Shown: piece after piece, positions 16,449 through 25,142 of the stretch
Numbering within the stretch: position 1 is the first letter of the stretch
How the letters are laid out: every line of letters begins with the position of its first letter
The notes under the pieces: model-generated
Seen by the model: the letters and a program-made list of their open reading frames with translations, nothing else
Told to the model about the DNA's origin: nothing
The model's database searches: none
Source: Cellulomonas sp. PhB143
GTDB taxonomy: Bacteria > Actinomycetota > Actinomycetes > Actinomycetales > Cellulomonadaceae
Assembly: GCF_003752595.1 (NCBI RefSeq)
Contig: NZ_RKIJ01000002.1
Location: 25,036-89,035 of the forward strand
Direction: 5' to 3'
Length of the DNA: 64,000 nt
Made by a program: the position numbers and the translations under genes

Positions 16449-17938
16449 CGCCCGGGCGCTGGGACGCGGTCGTCGTCGGCGGAGGCGTCGGCGGCCTGAC
16501 CGCGGCGCACGCCTTGCGGGGGCGCGGCCTGCGCGTCCTCGTGCTGGAGGCCGCCGACCGCTGCGGAGGCCCCGTCCGCGGGGGCGCGCTCGTGCGCGAC
16601 GACGGCGCCCGGCTCGCCGTGGACGTCGGCGCCGAGTCGTTCGCCAGCCGCGGGACGGGGGTCGCGGACCTCGCCGCCGAGCTGGGGCTCGACGTCGTCG
16701 CGCCGTCCGGGCGGAGCGCGTGGATCCAGGCGGGCGGCCGCGCGTTCCCGATCCCCGCGGCGGGCGTGCTCGGCATCCCCGCGCGGCCGTGGGCGGCGGA
16801 CGTGCGGCGCGCGATCGGCTGGCCCGGGGTGCTGCGCGCGTCGGCCGACCGCCTGCTGCCCGCCGGGCGCGTCGACGCGAGCGACCTCGGCGCTCTCGTC
16901 CGCTCGCGGTACGGACGGCGGGTCACCGAGCGGCTCGTGGCGCCGGTCGCGACGGGCGTGCACTCGGCGCCGCTCGGTGCCCTCGACGTCGATGCGGTGG
17001 CGCCCGGGCTGCGGGCGGCCCTGGCGCGCGAGGGCTCCCTCGGGGGCGCGGTCGCGTCGCTGCGCGCGCTCGCGCCGGCCGGGTCGGCGGTGCGCGGCGT
17101 CGACGGCGGCGTGCACCGGCTCGTCGACGAGCTGCTCGCCGTCCTGTCGGGCGGCACGGTGGTGGGCGGCACGGTGTCGGGCGGCACGGAGTCCGCGGGC
17201 GGCACGGTGGCGGGCGGCACCCCCCTTCCGCCGGCGGAGGTCCGCACGGGCGCGCGCGTCGTCGGTATCTCGTCCGGTATCGCGTCCGGGATCTCGGTGG
17301 GCGACGGCGGATCGGGCGAGCGGAGCGGCTGGGTCGTCCGCCTCGCCGACGGCGCACCCGTGCTCGCCGACCGGCTCGTCGTCGCGACGGCGGGCGTGAC
17401 GGACGGGCTGCTCGGCCCGGCGCCCCGGCGGCCCGCGGGGTCGGACGTGCGCCTCGTCACACTGCTGCTGCACGCCCCGGCGCTCGACGCCGCACCCCGC
17501 GGCACCGGCGTGCTCGTGGCCCCGGGCGGCTCCGATCCCGGGAGGCCCGCGGGGGCGAAGGCCCTCACCCACGCGACCGCCAAGTGGCCGTGGCTCGCGG
17601 CGCGGGTCGCGGGGGTCTTCGGCCCCGGCCGCCACGTCGTCCGCCTGTCCTACGGCCGGCTCGGCGAGCGCACGCCGGAGCCGACCGTGGCGCAGGCCGC
17701 GCGCGACGCGTCGGTCCTGCTCGGCGTGCCGCTCGCCGAGGCCGCCGTCGAGGCGAGCGACGCCGTCCGCTGGGCGGGCACGCTGCCTCCCCCGACGCCC
17801 GCCTACCGGGCCGCGGTCGCCGAGCACGCCGCGCGCGCGGAGGCCGTCGCCGGGCTCGCGCTCACCGGGAGCTGGGTCGCCGGGACCGGGCTGGCCGCCG
17901 TCGTCGGGCACGCGCGGGCCGCGGCCGCCGCGGTCTGA
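16445..17938 (+). CDS. hemY: Protoporphyrinogen/coproporphyrinogen oxidase (HemY/CgoX type)
   Basis: FAD-dependent oxidase that removes six electrons from the porphyrinogen ring. In Gram-positive bacteria this type usually acts on coproporphyrinogen III. 497 aa. The FAD dinucleotide-binding motif VVVGGGVGGLTAAHALRGRG is at the N terminus, followed by LEAADRCGG. Later elements are the VATGVHSAP segment and the C-terminal FAD contact (LTGSWVAGTGLAAVV). Between about residues 236 and 290 it carries low-complexity insertions (SGGTV-type repeats, then SSGIASGISV), unlike the compact enzymes of this family. The start overlaps the hemE stop. No hemH or hemQ is in the window. Confidence 0.93.
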   Translation: MTPGRWDAVVVGGGVGGLTAAHALRGRGLRVLVLEAADRCGGPVRGGALVRDDGARLAVDVGAESFASRGTGVADLAAELGLDVVAPSGRSAWIQAGGRAFPIPAAGVLGIPARPWAADVRRAIGWPGVLRASADRLLPAGRVDASDLGALVRSRYGRRVTERLVAPVATGVHSAPLGALDVDAVAPGLRAALAREGSLGGAVASLRALAPAGSAVRGVDGGVHRLVDELLAVLSGGTVVGGTVSGGTESAGGTVAGGTPLPPAEVRTGARVVGISSGIASGISVGDGGSGERSGWVVRLADGAPVLADRLVVATAGVTDGLLGPAPRRPAGSDVRLVTLLLHAPALDAAPRGTGVLVAPGGSDPGRPAGAKALTHATAKWPWLAARVAGVFGPGRHVVRLSYGRLGERTPEPTVAQAARDASVLLGVPLAEAAVEASDAVRWAGTLPPPTPAYRAAVAEHAARAEAVAGLALTGSWVAGTGLAAVVGHARAAAAAV

Positions 17939-17956
17939 ACCGCCCAGGCCGCGGCT

Positions 17957-18076
17957 GCCGCGTCCGACCCACCTTCACCGCCGCGTCCGACCCACCTTCA
18001 TCGCCGCGAGTTCGATGCTGCGGCGCGAGGTCGATGCCCGCGAGGTCGAACTCGCGCGGGAGCATCGAACTCGCGG
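17957..18076. repeat. Direct repeat plus palindromic repeat family B
   Basis: Two direct copies of a 21-bp unit beginning GCCGCGTCCGACCCACCTTC (17957-17977, 17980-18000) are followed by a hairpin. Its perfect 16-bp arms are CCGCGAGTTCGATGCT (18004-18019) and AGCATCGAACTCGCGG (18061-18076). The 41-base loop contains more GCGAGGTCGA copies. A diverged relative lies at 43987-44056. Between 18077 and 18151 there is GGCACC-rich low-complexity DNA. The hairpin may serve as terminator for the convergent hemY and 18152 genes. Confidence 0.8.
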
Positions 18077-18151
18077 CACCGGCAGCGGCACCGGCAGCAG
18101 CACCGACCGCGGCACCGGCACCGGCACCGCCGCATCCCGGAGCCGGGCGCC

Positions 18152-18721
18152 CTACGCGGCCAGCGCCTGCTCGCGGGCCCGGGCCCCGCCGATGCGGACC
18201 GCGAACTCCCGCTGGTCCCGCACCCGCCGGCGCACCCGGAGCAGCGCCACGGCGAGGCACCCCGCGCCCGCGAGCACCAGCGCGACCGCGGCCGTGCGCA
18301 GCGGGTGCAGGTACTCCTCGTGCCGCAGCCCGGGCGCCACGAGCGCGACGGCTCCGGCGAGCGCCGCCGCCCCGAGCACCAGCAGCGCCACCGTCCCGGC
18401 GTCACGCCACGGGCGCCGCACCCGCACCCCGAGCCGGTCCCGCACCTCGGCGGGGTCCGTCGTGTCGTGGCCGGTCCCGGTCGCGGGGTCCGCCCACGTG
18501 TAGCTGGCGGCGCCGCCGTCGACCCAGACCTGCACGGTCACGGGCTGGGCCTCGGGGCCCGGCGGGCGCACGGAGAGCGTCGCCCGCGCGGGCACCACCC
18601 GCCGCACGGCGACCCGCGCGCCGTACCCGTGCAGGTACGCGGCGAGGTCGACCGCGGCGCCCCGCACCCGTGCCCGGAGCTCCGCCTCCTCCGGTGTCCA
18701 GACGACCTTCCTGCTGCCCAT
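18152..18721 (-). CDS. Small actinobacterial membrane protein of unknown function
   Basis: A 189-residue protein not recognised as a named family. The first ~100 residues are soluble, with a basic/acidic N terminus (VWTPEEAELRARVRG) and a beta-rich part (ATLSVRPPGPE, VTVQVWVDGG, SYTWADPATGTGHDT). Two hydrophobic helices follow (about 113-133 and 143-163), then a basic tail with VRRRVRDQREFAVRIGG. ATG 18721 has GGAGG ten bases upstream. A longer in-frame extension to 19573 lies antisense to hemC and is rejected. It is divergent from hemC; no functional link is evident. Confidence 0.7.
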   Translation of the reverse strand: MGSRKVVWTPEEAELRARVRGAAVDLAAYLHGYGARVAVRRVVPARATLSVRPPGPEAQPVTVQVWVDGGAASYTWADPATGTGHDTTDPAEVRDRLGVRVRRPWRDAGTVALLVLGAAALAGAVALVAPGLRHEEYLHPLRTAAVALVLAGAGCLAVALLRVRRRVRDQREFAVRIGGARAREQALAA

Positions 18722-18836
18722 CGTCGACCCGCCTCCCTGAGCTCCCCGAGCCCGCCTGCCCGCGCGTGTGCAGCGGACGGTAACGGCGCAACCTGGCACG
18801 GGCCGGGGATGTTCCTGGGAGCGCCCGGGGAATCGT

Positions 18837-18865
18837 TCTGACGTTCTGTGCCGTCGCGACAGAAT
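18837..18865 (+). promoter_or_regulatory. Candidate hemC promoter with palindrome in the spacer
   Basis: TCTGAC (18837-18842, -35 like) and CAGAAT (18860-18865, -10 like) are 17 bp apart. The spacer contains half of a dyad TTCTGT (18844-18849) / ACAGAA (18859-18864) with a 9-bp gap, where a regulator could block the promoter. An alternative start signal is GAGACT at 18890, six bases before the hemC GTG. Confidence 0.4.
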
Positions 18866-18901
18866 TTCGACAACGGGCGCGCCGGGGCGGAGACTGTCCG
18901 G

Positions 18902-19876
18902 GTGACGATCCGTGTCGGTACCAGAGGCAGCACGCTCGCGACCACCCAGTCCGGGCACGTGGGCGACCGCCTGGCGGAGCTCACCGGCCGCGCGGTCGAG
19001 CTCGTCCGCGTCCGCACGGACGGTGACGTGCTGACCGGCCCGCTGAGCCAGATGGGCGGCACCGGGGTGTTCGTCACCGCGATCCGCCAGGCGCTCCTCG
19101 ACGGCCGCTGCGACGTCGCCGTCCACTCGCTCAAGGACCTGCCGACGACGCCGGCGCCGGGCCTGCGCATCGTCACCCCCCGCCGCGCCGACCCGAGCGA
19201 CGCCCTGTGCGCCCGCGACGGCCTGACGCTCGCCACGCTCCCTGCCGGCGCCCGCGTCGGCACCGGGTCGCCCCGGCGTGCCGCGCAGCTGCGCCTCGCG
19301 CGCCCCGACCTCGAGATCGTCGACATCCGCGGCAACGTCGACACGCGCCTCGCGCGGGCGCTGGGGCCCGAGGCCGACCTCGACGCCGTCGTCCTCGCCG
19401 CCTCCGGCCTCGGCCGGATCGGGCGCGAGGACGCGATCACCGACCTCCTCGCGCCCGACGTCGTCCTGCCCGCCCCGGGGCAGGGTGCGCTCGCCGTCGA
19501 GGTGCGCGACGACGCGCTGGACGACGCCGGGTTCGCCGCCGCGCTGGGCGCGCTCGACGACGCGACCACGCACCTGGCGGTCACCGCGGAGCGCGCGCTG
19601 CTGCGCCGCCTCGAGGCCGGCTGCTCCGCCCCCGTCGGGGCCTTCGCCGAGATCTCCGGCGGGCGCATGACGCTGCGCGCGGTCGTCGCGCGCGTCGACG
19701 GGACCGACAGCCGGCGGGCGCAGGCAGCGACCGCGCTCGCCGGGCTGGACAGACCGGACGCAGGCCCGGACCGCCTCGCGGCCGCCGACGCGCTGGGCGT
19801 GCGCGTCGCGGACGAGCTCCTCGCCGCGGGCGCCGCCGGGCTGGCGCCGCTCCGCGAGAGCGGGGCCCGGGCGTGA
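18902..19876 (+). CDS. hemC: Hydroxymethylbilane synthase (porphobilinogen deaminase)
   Basis: Polymerises four porphobilinogen units on a covalently held dipyrromethane primer. 324 aa, usual size. Landmarks are [15 protein letters not shown] at the start, HSLKDLPTT, the phosphate/acid-binding [22 protein letters not shown] and the primer cysteine in [14 protein letters not shown]. The GTG at 18902 fits the family start; an in-frame extension to 18848 is unlikely because it runs through the candidate promoter. The gene ends in a GTGA overlap with hemD, beginning a tightly coupled hemC-hemDB-hemL operon. Confidence 0.96.
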   Translation: MTIRVGTRGSTLATTQSGHVGDRLAELTGRAVELVRVRTDGDVLTGPLSQMGGTGVFVTAIRQALLDGRCDVAVHSLKDLPTTPAPGLRIVTPRRADPSDALCARDGLTLATLPAGARVGTGSPRRAAQLRLARPDLEIVDIRGNVDTRLARALGPEADLDAVVLAASGLGRIGREDAITDLLAPDVVLPAPGQGALAVEVRDDALDDAGFAAALGALDDATTHLAVTAERALLRRLEAGCSAPVGAFAEISGGRMTLRAVVARVDGTDSRRAQAATALAGLDRPDAGPDRLAAADALGVRVADELLAAGAAGLAPLRESGARA

Positions 19877-21897
19877 GCGGCGGGCGGCTGCGCGACCCGC
19901 GCGACACGCGTCGCCTCGCCGAGGCCATCGACCGCTCGCGGGAGGTGCGCGAGACGCACGTCGTCGGCATGGTCGACGTCCCCACCCTCCCCGAGCCGGG
20001 CCGGCCCGACCCCGCCGACGACGTGGCCCCCCAGACCCTCGCGGGCATCACCGTGCTGGTGCCCCGCTCGCGCGACCGCGCCGAGGTGCTGCGCACCCTG
20101 CTCGAGGCCCGCGGCGCCCGCGTGCTCGTCAGCCCCGCCATCTCGCGCGCCCGCGTCGAGGACGTCACGCCGGTCGACGACGCCGTCCGGGCGCTCGCGC
20201 GCGGCGAGCACGCCCTCGTCGCCGTCACCAGCGTCAACGCCGTCGACGAGCTCGCTGCCGCCGCCCGGCGCCAGGACGTCGACCTGGCCGGCGTCGCCAC
20301 GCGGTGGGTCGCCGTCGGGCCGGCCACCGCGCGCGAGCTCGAGGGTCGCGGGATCCCCGTCGCCCTCGTGCCGGCGGAGAGCTCGGCGCGCGGCCTGCTC
20401 GCCGAGCTGCCCGCCCCCGAGACGGCGGGCGAGCGCGTGCTCCTGCCCCTGGGCAACCTCGCGACGCCGACCCTGGCCGACGGCCTGCGCGCCGCCGGGT
20501 ACGACCCGCACGTCGTGACCGTCTACCGGACCGTGGCCCACCCGCTGGACGCGGAGGTGCAGTCCGCGTGGCTGGACGGCGGGGTCGACGTCGTCGTGCT
20601 CACGTCCGGCTCGGTGGCCCGCGAGGTCGCCCGGCAGCTCGGGCCGCACGGCACCGTCGCCGGCGTCGCGATCGGCCGACCGACGCAGCGCGCGGCGGTC
20701 GAGAGCGGCCTGCGCGTCGACGCCGTCGCCGGCTCCGCCGACGACCCGGGGCTGCTCGCCGCCGTCGAGCATGTGGTGGCGCAGATGCCCGGACGCGAGA
20801 CCCCGCCCGAGGCTGCCGCCGCGCCGCCGGCCGCGTCCGCCGCACGACCCGCACCCGCACCCGCACCCGCACCCGACCGAGGAGGACTCCCGGTGACCAC
20901 CCCGCGCCCGCGCCGCCTGCGCACCACCCCCGCGATGCGCCGGCTGGTCGCCGAGACCCGCCTGCACCCGGCCGACCTCGTCCTGCCGCTGTTCGTGCGC
21001 GAGGGGATCACCGAGCCCGTCCCGATCTCCTCCATGCCCGGCCAGGTCCAGCACACCGAGGCGACGCTCGCCGAGGCCGTGCGCGCGGCGTGCGCCGCGG
21101 GCCTCGGCGGCGTGATGCTGTTCGGCGTCCCGGCCCGCCGCGACGCGACCGGCACCGCCGGCGACGACCCCGAGGGCGTCCTCAACCGCGGCGTGCGCAT
21201 CGCCCGGCAGGTCAGCGACGAGTCCGTCGCCGCGGGCGGCGCGGGCGTCGTCGTCATGGCCGACACGTGCCTGGACGAGTTCACCGACCACGGGCACTGC
21301 GGCGTCCTCGACGACCGCGGCCGCGTCGACAACGACGCGACCCTGACCCGGTACGCGGCCCTCGCCGTCGCCCAGGCGATGGCAGGGGCGGACGTCGTGG
21401 CGCCGTCGGGCATGATGGACGGCCAGGTGGCCGTGATCCGCGAGGCGCTCGACGCCGCCGGGTTCGCCGACGTGACGATCCTCGCCTACTCCGCGAAGTA
21501 CGCGAGCGCCTACTACGGGCCGTTCCGCGAGGCCGTCGACTCGGCGCTGCAGGGCGACCGCCGCACGTACCAGATGGACGCCAGCAACTACCGCGAGGGC
21601 ATGCGAGAGGCGGACCTCGACCTCGACGAGGGCGCCGACATGGTCATGGTCAAGCCCGCCGGCTCCTACCTGGACGTCCTGGCCGGCGTCGCCGAGCGCT
21701 CCGACGTGCCGGTCGCGGCGTATCAGGTCTCCGGGGAGTACGCGATGATCGAGGCCGCCGCCGCGAACGGCTGGATCGACCGCCGGGCGGCCGTCCTGGA
21801 GTCGGTGCTGGGCATCCGCCGCGCCGGCGCCGACGTCGTCCTGACCTACTGGGCCCTGGAGATCGCGGGCTGGCTCGACGAGAAGGGGACCAAGTGA
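19873..21897 (+). CDS. hemD: Uroporphyrinogen-III synthase fused in frame to ALA dehydratase (HemD-HemB)
   Basis: One uninterrupted 674-codon frame. Residues about 1-55 are an unusual charged N-terminal extension. Residues 56-300 are a uroporphyrinogen-III synthase domain ([59 protein letters not shown]), which cyclises and inverts ring D of hydroxymethylbilane. An Ala/Pro linker follows ([18 protein letters not shown]), then complete HemB from residue 341. No stop codon separates the two, so read-through would give a bifunctional protein. A strong ribosome site and GTG at 20893 could also yield HemB alone. The GTG start overlaps the hemC stop. Confidence 0.85.
   Translation: MSGGRLRDPRDTRRLAEAIDRSREVRETHVVGMVDVPTLPEPGRPDPADDVAPQTLAGITVLVPRSRDRAEVLRTLLEARGARVLVSPAISRARVEDVTPVDDAVRALARGEHALVAVTSVNAVDELAAAARRQDVDLAGVATRWVAVGPATARELEGRGIPVALVPAESSARGLLAELPAPETAGERVLLPLGNLATPTLADGLRAAGYDPHVVTVYRTVAHPLDAEVQSAWLDGGVDVVVLTSGSVAREVARQLGPHGTVAGVAIGRPTQRAAVESGLRVDAVAGSADDPGLLAAVEHVVAQMPGRETPPEAAAAPPAASAARPAPAPAPAPDRGGLPVTTPRPRRLRTTPAMRRLVAETRLHPADLVLPLFVREGITEPVPISSMPGQVQHTEATLAEAVRAACAAGLGGVMLFGVPARRDATGTAGDDPEGVLNRGVRIARQVSDESVAAGGAGVVVMADTCLDEFTDHGHCGVLDDRGRVDNDATLTRYAALAVAQAMAGADVVAPSGMMDGQVAVIREALDAAGFADVTILAYSAKYASAYYGPFREAVDSALQGDRRTYQMDASNYREGMREADLDLDEGADMVMVKPAGSYLDVLAGVAERSDVPVAAYQVSGEYAMIEAAAANGWIDRRAAVLESVLGIRRAGADVVLTYWALEIAGWLDEKGTK
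20893..21897 (+). CDS. hemB: Delta-aminolevulinic acid dehydratase (porphobilinogen synthase), internal start inside the hemD frame
   Basis: Joins two 5-aminolevulinate molecules to porphobilinogen. 334 aa from this GTG, the normal HemB length. GAGGAGGA lies six bases upstream, a far better ribosome site than most genes here. The two Schiff-base lysines are in [13 protein letters not shown] and [12 protein letters not shown]. The metal site reads [17 protein letters not shown]: the first and last cysteines of the zinc motif are kept and the middle one is Asp. It shares its frame with the upstream hemD domain, so it may be made both as a fusion and alone. HemL follows with a GTGA overlap. Confidence 0.9.
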   Translation: MTTPRPRRLRTTPAMRRLVAETRLHPADLVLPLFVREGITEPVPISSMPGQVQHTEATLAEAVRAACAAGLGGVMLFGVPARRDATGTAGDDPEGVLNRGVRIARQVSDESVAAGGAGVVVMADTCLDEFTDHGHCGVLDDRGRVDNDATLTRYAALAVAQAMAGADVVAPSGMMDGQVAVIREALDAAGFADVTILAYSAKYASAYYGPFREAVDSALQGDRRTYQMDASNYREGMREADLDLDEGADMVMVKPAGSYLDVLAGVAERSDVPVAAYQVSGEYAMIEAAAANGWIDRRAAVLESVLGIRRAGADVVLTYWALEIAGWLDEKGTK

Positions 21898-23282
21898 CCG
21901 ACACGACCGGTGCGGGGGCCATGCTCGCCGCCGAGGCGACCGCCCTGACCCACCCCGACAACCACGCCGCGTTCGTTCGCGCGCAGGGCGTCCTGCCCGG
22001 CGGCGTGAGCTCGCCCGTGCGGGCCTACGGGTCCGTGGGCGGCGACCCGCGGTTCCTCACCAGCGCCCGCGGTGCCTGGGTGACGGACGTCGAGGGCCGC
22101 GAGTACGCCGACCTGGTGTGCTCCTGGGGCCCGGCGCTGCTGGGGCACGCGCACCCCGAGGTGGTCGCCGCCGTGCAGGAGGCCGCCGCCCGCGGGCTGT
22201 CGTTCGGCGCCCCGACGCTCGGCGAGGTCGAGCTCGGCGAGGAGATCCGGCGGCGCGTGCCTGCCGCGGAGCGGGTGCGGCTCGTCTCGACGGGCACCGA
22301 GGCGACGATGACGGCGGTCCGGCTCGCGCGCGGGGCCACCGGTCGCCACCTCATCGTCAAGTTCGCCGGCTGCTACCACGGGCACGTCGACTCCCTGCTG
22401 GCCGACGCGGGATCCGGCCTCGCGACGCTCGCGATGCCGGGCTCGGCCGGGGTCACCGAGGCGAGCGCCGCGGAGACGCTCGTGCTGCCGTACAACGACC
22501 TCGAGGCCCTCGAGGAGGTGTTCGCCGAGCGCGGCTCCGACATCGCCGCCGTGATCACCGAGGCGAGCCCGGCGAACATGGGGATCGTGCCGCCGCTGCC
22601 CGGCTTCAACGAGGGCCTGCGACGCATCACCGCCGAGCACGGCGCGCTGATGATCATGGACGAGGTGCTCACCGGGTTCCGCGTCGGGCCGTCGGGCTGG
22701 TGGGGGCTCGAGAACGCCGAGATCCTCGCGGCCGGCGGCGCGGGCTACACCCCGGACCTGTTCACCTTCGGCAAGGTCGTCGGCGGCGGCATGCCGGTCG
22801 CCGCGATCGGCGGCCCCGCGTCGCTCATGGACCAGCTCGCGCCGCTCGGGCCCGTCTACCAGGCCGGCACCCTCTCGGGGAACCCGGTCGCCGTCGCCGC
22901 GGGGCTCGCGACGCTCCGGCTGGCCGACGACGCCGTGTACGCCCGGGTGGACGAGGTCGCCTCGACGATCTCCACCGCGCTGGGCGAGGCGCTCGACGCG
23001 GAGGGCGTCCCGCACCGCATCCAGCGCGCGGGGTCCCTGTTCTCCGCGTTCTTCGGCCCCCTCGCCGCGGCCGACGGCGTGCGGGACTACGCGCAGGCCA
23101 AGGCGCAGGAGACCTTCCGCTACACCGCGCTCTTCCACGCGATGCTCGACGCCGGCGTCAACCTCCCGCCGTCGGTCTTCGAGGCCTGGTTCGTCAGCGC
23201 GGCGCACGACGACGCCGCCGTCGACCGGATCCTGCAGGCCCTGCCCGCGGGCGCGCGGGCGGCGGCGCGCGCCGGATCCTGA
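21894..23282 (+). CDS. hemL: Glutamate-1-semialdehyde 2,1-aminomutase
   Basis: PLP enzyme that moves the amino group of glutamate-1-semialdehyde to give 5-aminolevulinate, the second C5-pathway step. 462 aa. Landmarks are [17 protein letters not shown], the [16 protein letters not shown] cofactor segment, [12 protein letters not shown] and the PLP lysine in [20 protein letters not shown] overlaps the stop of hemB. It ends the hem operon; with hemA at 14033 it completes a glutamate-derived route to ALA, typical of bacteria outside the alpha-proteobacteria. Confidence 0.96.
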   Translation: MTDTTGAGAMLAAEATALTHPDNHAAFVRAQGVLPGGVSSPVRAYGSVGGDPRFLTSARGAWVTDVEGREYADLVCSWGPALLGHAHPEVVAAVQEAAARGLSFGAPTLGEVELGEEIRRRVPAAERVRLVSTGTEATMTAVRLARGATGRHLIVKFAGCYHGHVDSLLADAGSGLATLAMPGSAGVTEASAAETLVLPYNDLEALEEVFAERGSDIAAVITEASPANMGIVPPLPGFNEGLRRITAEHGALMIMDEVLTGFRVGPSGWWGLENAEILAAGGAGYTPDLFTFGKVVGGGMPVAAIGGPASLMDQLAPLGPVYQAGTLSGNPVAVAAGLATLRLADDAVYARVDEVASTISTALGEALDAEGVPHRIQRAGSLFSAFFGPLAAADGVRDYAQAKAQETFRYTALFHAMLDAGVNLPPSVFEAWFVSAAHDDAAVDRILQALPAGARAAARAGS

Positions 23283-23369
23283 CCGACCCTGGCCGGGTAT
23301 ACCCCGGTCGTGCCATTCTGTCCCGGTGAACCGAGAATTTCGCCCGCTCGTGCGTTGGGCCACGCGGCG

Positions 23370-23912
23370 ATGATGCCCGGACGCCACTCGGGCTACGAGC
23401 TCGACCCGGACGCGCAGAGCACCGTCCGCGAGGCGCAGGACGCCGCGCGGATGGTGCTCTCGCGCCCGCCGTACCGGCGCCCGTCCTACCGGGCGCTGAC
23501 GGCGCGCGACCCGCTGCCCCCGGAGGGCTTCGTCGTCACCCAGGCGGTGCCGACGACGTCGGACGTCCGCGTGGTCGCCGGCCAGCGGGGCGTGCGGTAC
23601 GTGGTGGCGTTCATGAACCAGACGGCCCGCGACGTCTCGGCGATCTCGCCGGACCCGACGAGCACCGAGGTCGCGGTGCTGCCCGGCGCGGTGTTCGGCG
23701 CGGCCGGGTCGTTCCGCCCCTACGGCGCGACCTACGACGTCCTGATCGCCGTCGAGTTGCTGCGCGAGCCGGGGCCCGAGCCGGGGTGGCCCGCGGAGAA
23801 CGCGGCGATCGAGGCGATGATCTCCGAGGCGCTGCTGCGACCCGGGCTCCCGTCGCCGATCGGGCGCGAGCGCTATCTCGGCCCGCTGCCCGTCGGGCCG
23901 TTCCAGGGCTGA
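23370..23912 (+). CDS. ADP-ribosyltransferase-like protein, first of a tandem pair
   Basis: A 180-residue protein of no assigned family that is clearly paralogous to the next gene. Shared blocks are SYRAL, AVPTTSDVRVVAG, VVAFMNQTARDVSAI and TEVAVLPGAVFGAAG. The order YRG/YRA, then a TTS/STR strand, then an N-x-T-A-R-D-V-S segment, then E-V-x-L-x-P-G resembles the R-S-E layout of mono-ADP-ribosyltransferases, where E-V-L-x-P-P-G ends with the catalytic Glu. There is no signal peptide or partner domain, so it would act in the cytoplasm. This is pattern-based inference. The ATG has no ribosome site but overlaps the stop of a 15-residue frame starting at 23326 (ATGATG), suggesting coupling. Confidence 0.65.
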   Translation: MMPGRHSGYELDPDAQSTVREAQDAARMVLSRPPYRRPSYRALTARDPLPPEGFVVTQAVPTTSDVRVVAGQRGVRYVVAFMNQTARDVSAISPDPTSTEVAVLPGAVFGAAGSFRPYGATYDVLIAVELLREPGPEPGWPAENAAIEAMISEALLRPGLPSPIGRERYLGPLPVGPFQG

Positions 23913-23942
23913 GAGACCGTCGCCGGCTGGGAGACTGACGGC

Positions 23943-24476
23943 ATGAGCTCCGACATCGCCGACGCCGTCCTCGCCCTGCCGCCGTACGCCGGCATCTCCT
24001 ACCGTGGCCTGCGGCCCCAGGACGGGCTGCCGCCCACGCTGTTCATGTCGACCCGGGCGATGCCCACGACCCGGGACGTGCGGGTCGCCGCGGGGGTCGA
24101 CGGCGTCAGCGCCGTGGTCGTCTTCCTCAACCGCACGGCGCGCGACGTCTCCCCCGTCCTCGAGGGCGGCTCCGGGGAGGTCGCGCTGATGCCGGGCGCC
24201 GCGTACCACGCCGTCGGGCGCACCCGCGACGAGGCGTCGGGGCTCGACGTGCTGGCCGTCGAGGAGCTCCTGCACGAGGGCACCCAGGCGCCGGCGCCCG
24301 ACTGGCCGTTCGAGGGGGCGAAGATCGCGGAGCTCGTCTCGGAGGCGCTGGCGACGCCGTGGCCCGAGGGCCGGCGCGCACCGGACGCCGTGGAGGCCGG
24401 GCGCTACGTCGGGCCGATGCCGGTCGTGGCGGCGCCGCGGCCGGGCGGTGGCACGGAGGCCGGGGACCAGGGCTGA
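23943..24476 (+). CDS. ADP-ribosyltransferase-like protein, second of a tandem pair
   Basis: A 177-residue paralogue of the preceding gene, 30 bp downstream. It has SYRGL (about residue 20), FMSTRAMPTTRDVRVAAG, AVVVFLNRTARDVSPV and GEVALMPGAAYHAVG. The YRGL...STR...EVxLxPG series is closer to the classical R-S-E ADP-ribosyltransferase pattern than in the first copy. The usual E/Q two residues before the catalytic Glu is replaced by Ser (SGEV). A Gly/Ala tail follows. The start has GGGAG nine bases upstream, and the same bases include GAGACT six bases before ATG. Function unknown; activity would have to be shown. Confidence 0.65.
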   Translation: MSSDIADAVLALPPYAGISYRGLRPQDGLPPTLFMSTRAMPTTRDVRVAAGVDGVSAVVVFLNRTARDVSPVLEGGSGEVALMPGAAYHAVGRTRDEASGLDVLAVEELLHEGTQAPAPDWPFEGAKIAELVSEALATPWPEGRRAPDAVEAGRYVGPMPVVAAPRPGGGTEAGDQG

Positions 24477-24488
24477 GCCGGACCGCCT

Positions 24489-25142
24489 CTACTCATCGAC
24501 GATCTCGCCCTCGACGACCTCGCCCTGGCGCGGGCCGCCGACCGCGGGGCCCGTGGTGGCCTGCACCGGCGCGCCGAGCGTGCGCATCCGCAGGCCCAGC
24601 ACGATGAACGCGATGCCGATGACGATCGCGAAGATGCCGACGATGCGGGCGAGGACGCTCACGGTCTCGGTCGGGGCGACGAAGCAGGTGATCGACAGCG
24701 CGACGAGCAGGAGCCCGCCGATCAGGCTCCAGACCCAGGACCTGCCGCCGCCGCGGCGCATGTTCAGCGCCACCACGACCTGCAGGACGCCGATCACGAG
24801 CGCCCAGATCGCGATCAGCAGGAGCACGACGCCGATCGCGAGCTTCGGGAGCAGGATCAGCACGATGCCGAAGACGATCGTCACGACGCCGAGCCCGGAG
24901 TTGAGCGAGCCCGCGGCCGACCCGCGGCGGCGCAGGCCGTCGACGAGGCTGACGACGCCGTCGACCAGCACGAAGACCCCGAAGACCTGCACGAGGGTCT
25001 TGGTCGTGTCGAACGGCAGCACCACGGCGATGATCCCGAACAGGACCGTGAGCACGCCACGGATCACGGGCCAGTACCAGACCTTGCGGGCGAGCTCGGC
25101 GAACGCCTCAGGGGTCGCGGCGGGCGGGAAGGGCGAGCTCAT
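24489..25142 (-). CDS. DUF308 (HdeD-like) membrane protein
   Basis: A 217-residue protein with six predicted membrane helices arranged as three similar pairs (for example GVLTVLFGIIAVVLPF, GVVTIVFGIVLILLPK and WSLIGGLLLVALSITCF), the DUF308/HdeD pattern. HdeD of E. coli is linked to acid resistance, but most homologues have no known role. The C-terminal tail is hydrophilic and acidic. ATG 25142 has GAGGAG four bases upstream. A paralogue with a long Pro-rich tail lies at 40006. Convergent with the ART-like gene; the 174-bp gap to the divergent 25317 gene must hold its promoter. Confidence 0.88.
   Translation of the reverse strand: MSSPFPPAATPEAFAELARKVWYWPVIRGVLTVLFGIIAVVLPFDTTKTLVQVFGVFVLVDGVVSLVDGLRRRGSAAGSLNSGLGVVTIVFGIVLILLPKLAIGVVLLLIAIWALVIGVLQVVVALNMRRGGGRSWVWSLIGGLLLVALSITCFVAPTETVSVLARIVGIFAIVIGIAFIVLGLRMRTLGAPVQATTGPAVGGPRQGEVVEGEIVDE

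Noticed and set aside
18848..18901. Earlier hemC start at 18848
   Set aside because: It would place the start codon inside the candidate promoter and add residues not found in HemC proteins.
20800..20892. Frameshift or missed stop between hemD and hemB
   Set aside because: Both domains are complete, the linker is a smooth Ala/Pro run in the same frame, and no base change is needed; resequencing is still the decisive test, so it is reported as a fusion with an alternative internal start.
23283..23325. CCGGG-TATAC-CCCGG as hemL terminator
   Set aside because: The stem is only five base pairs with no T-run; too weak to call.
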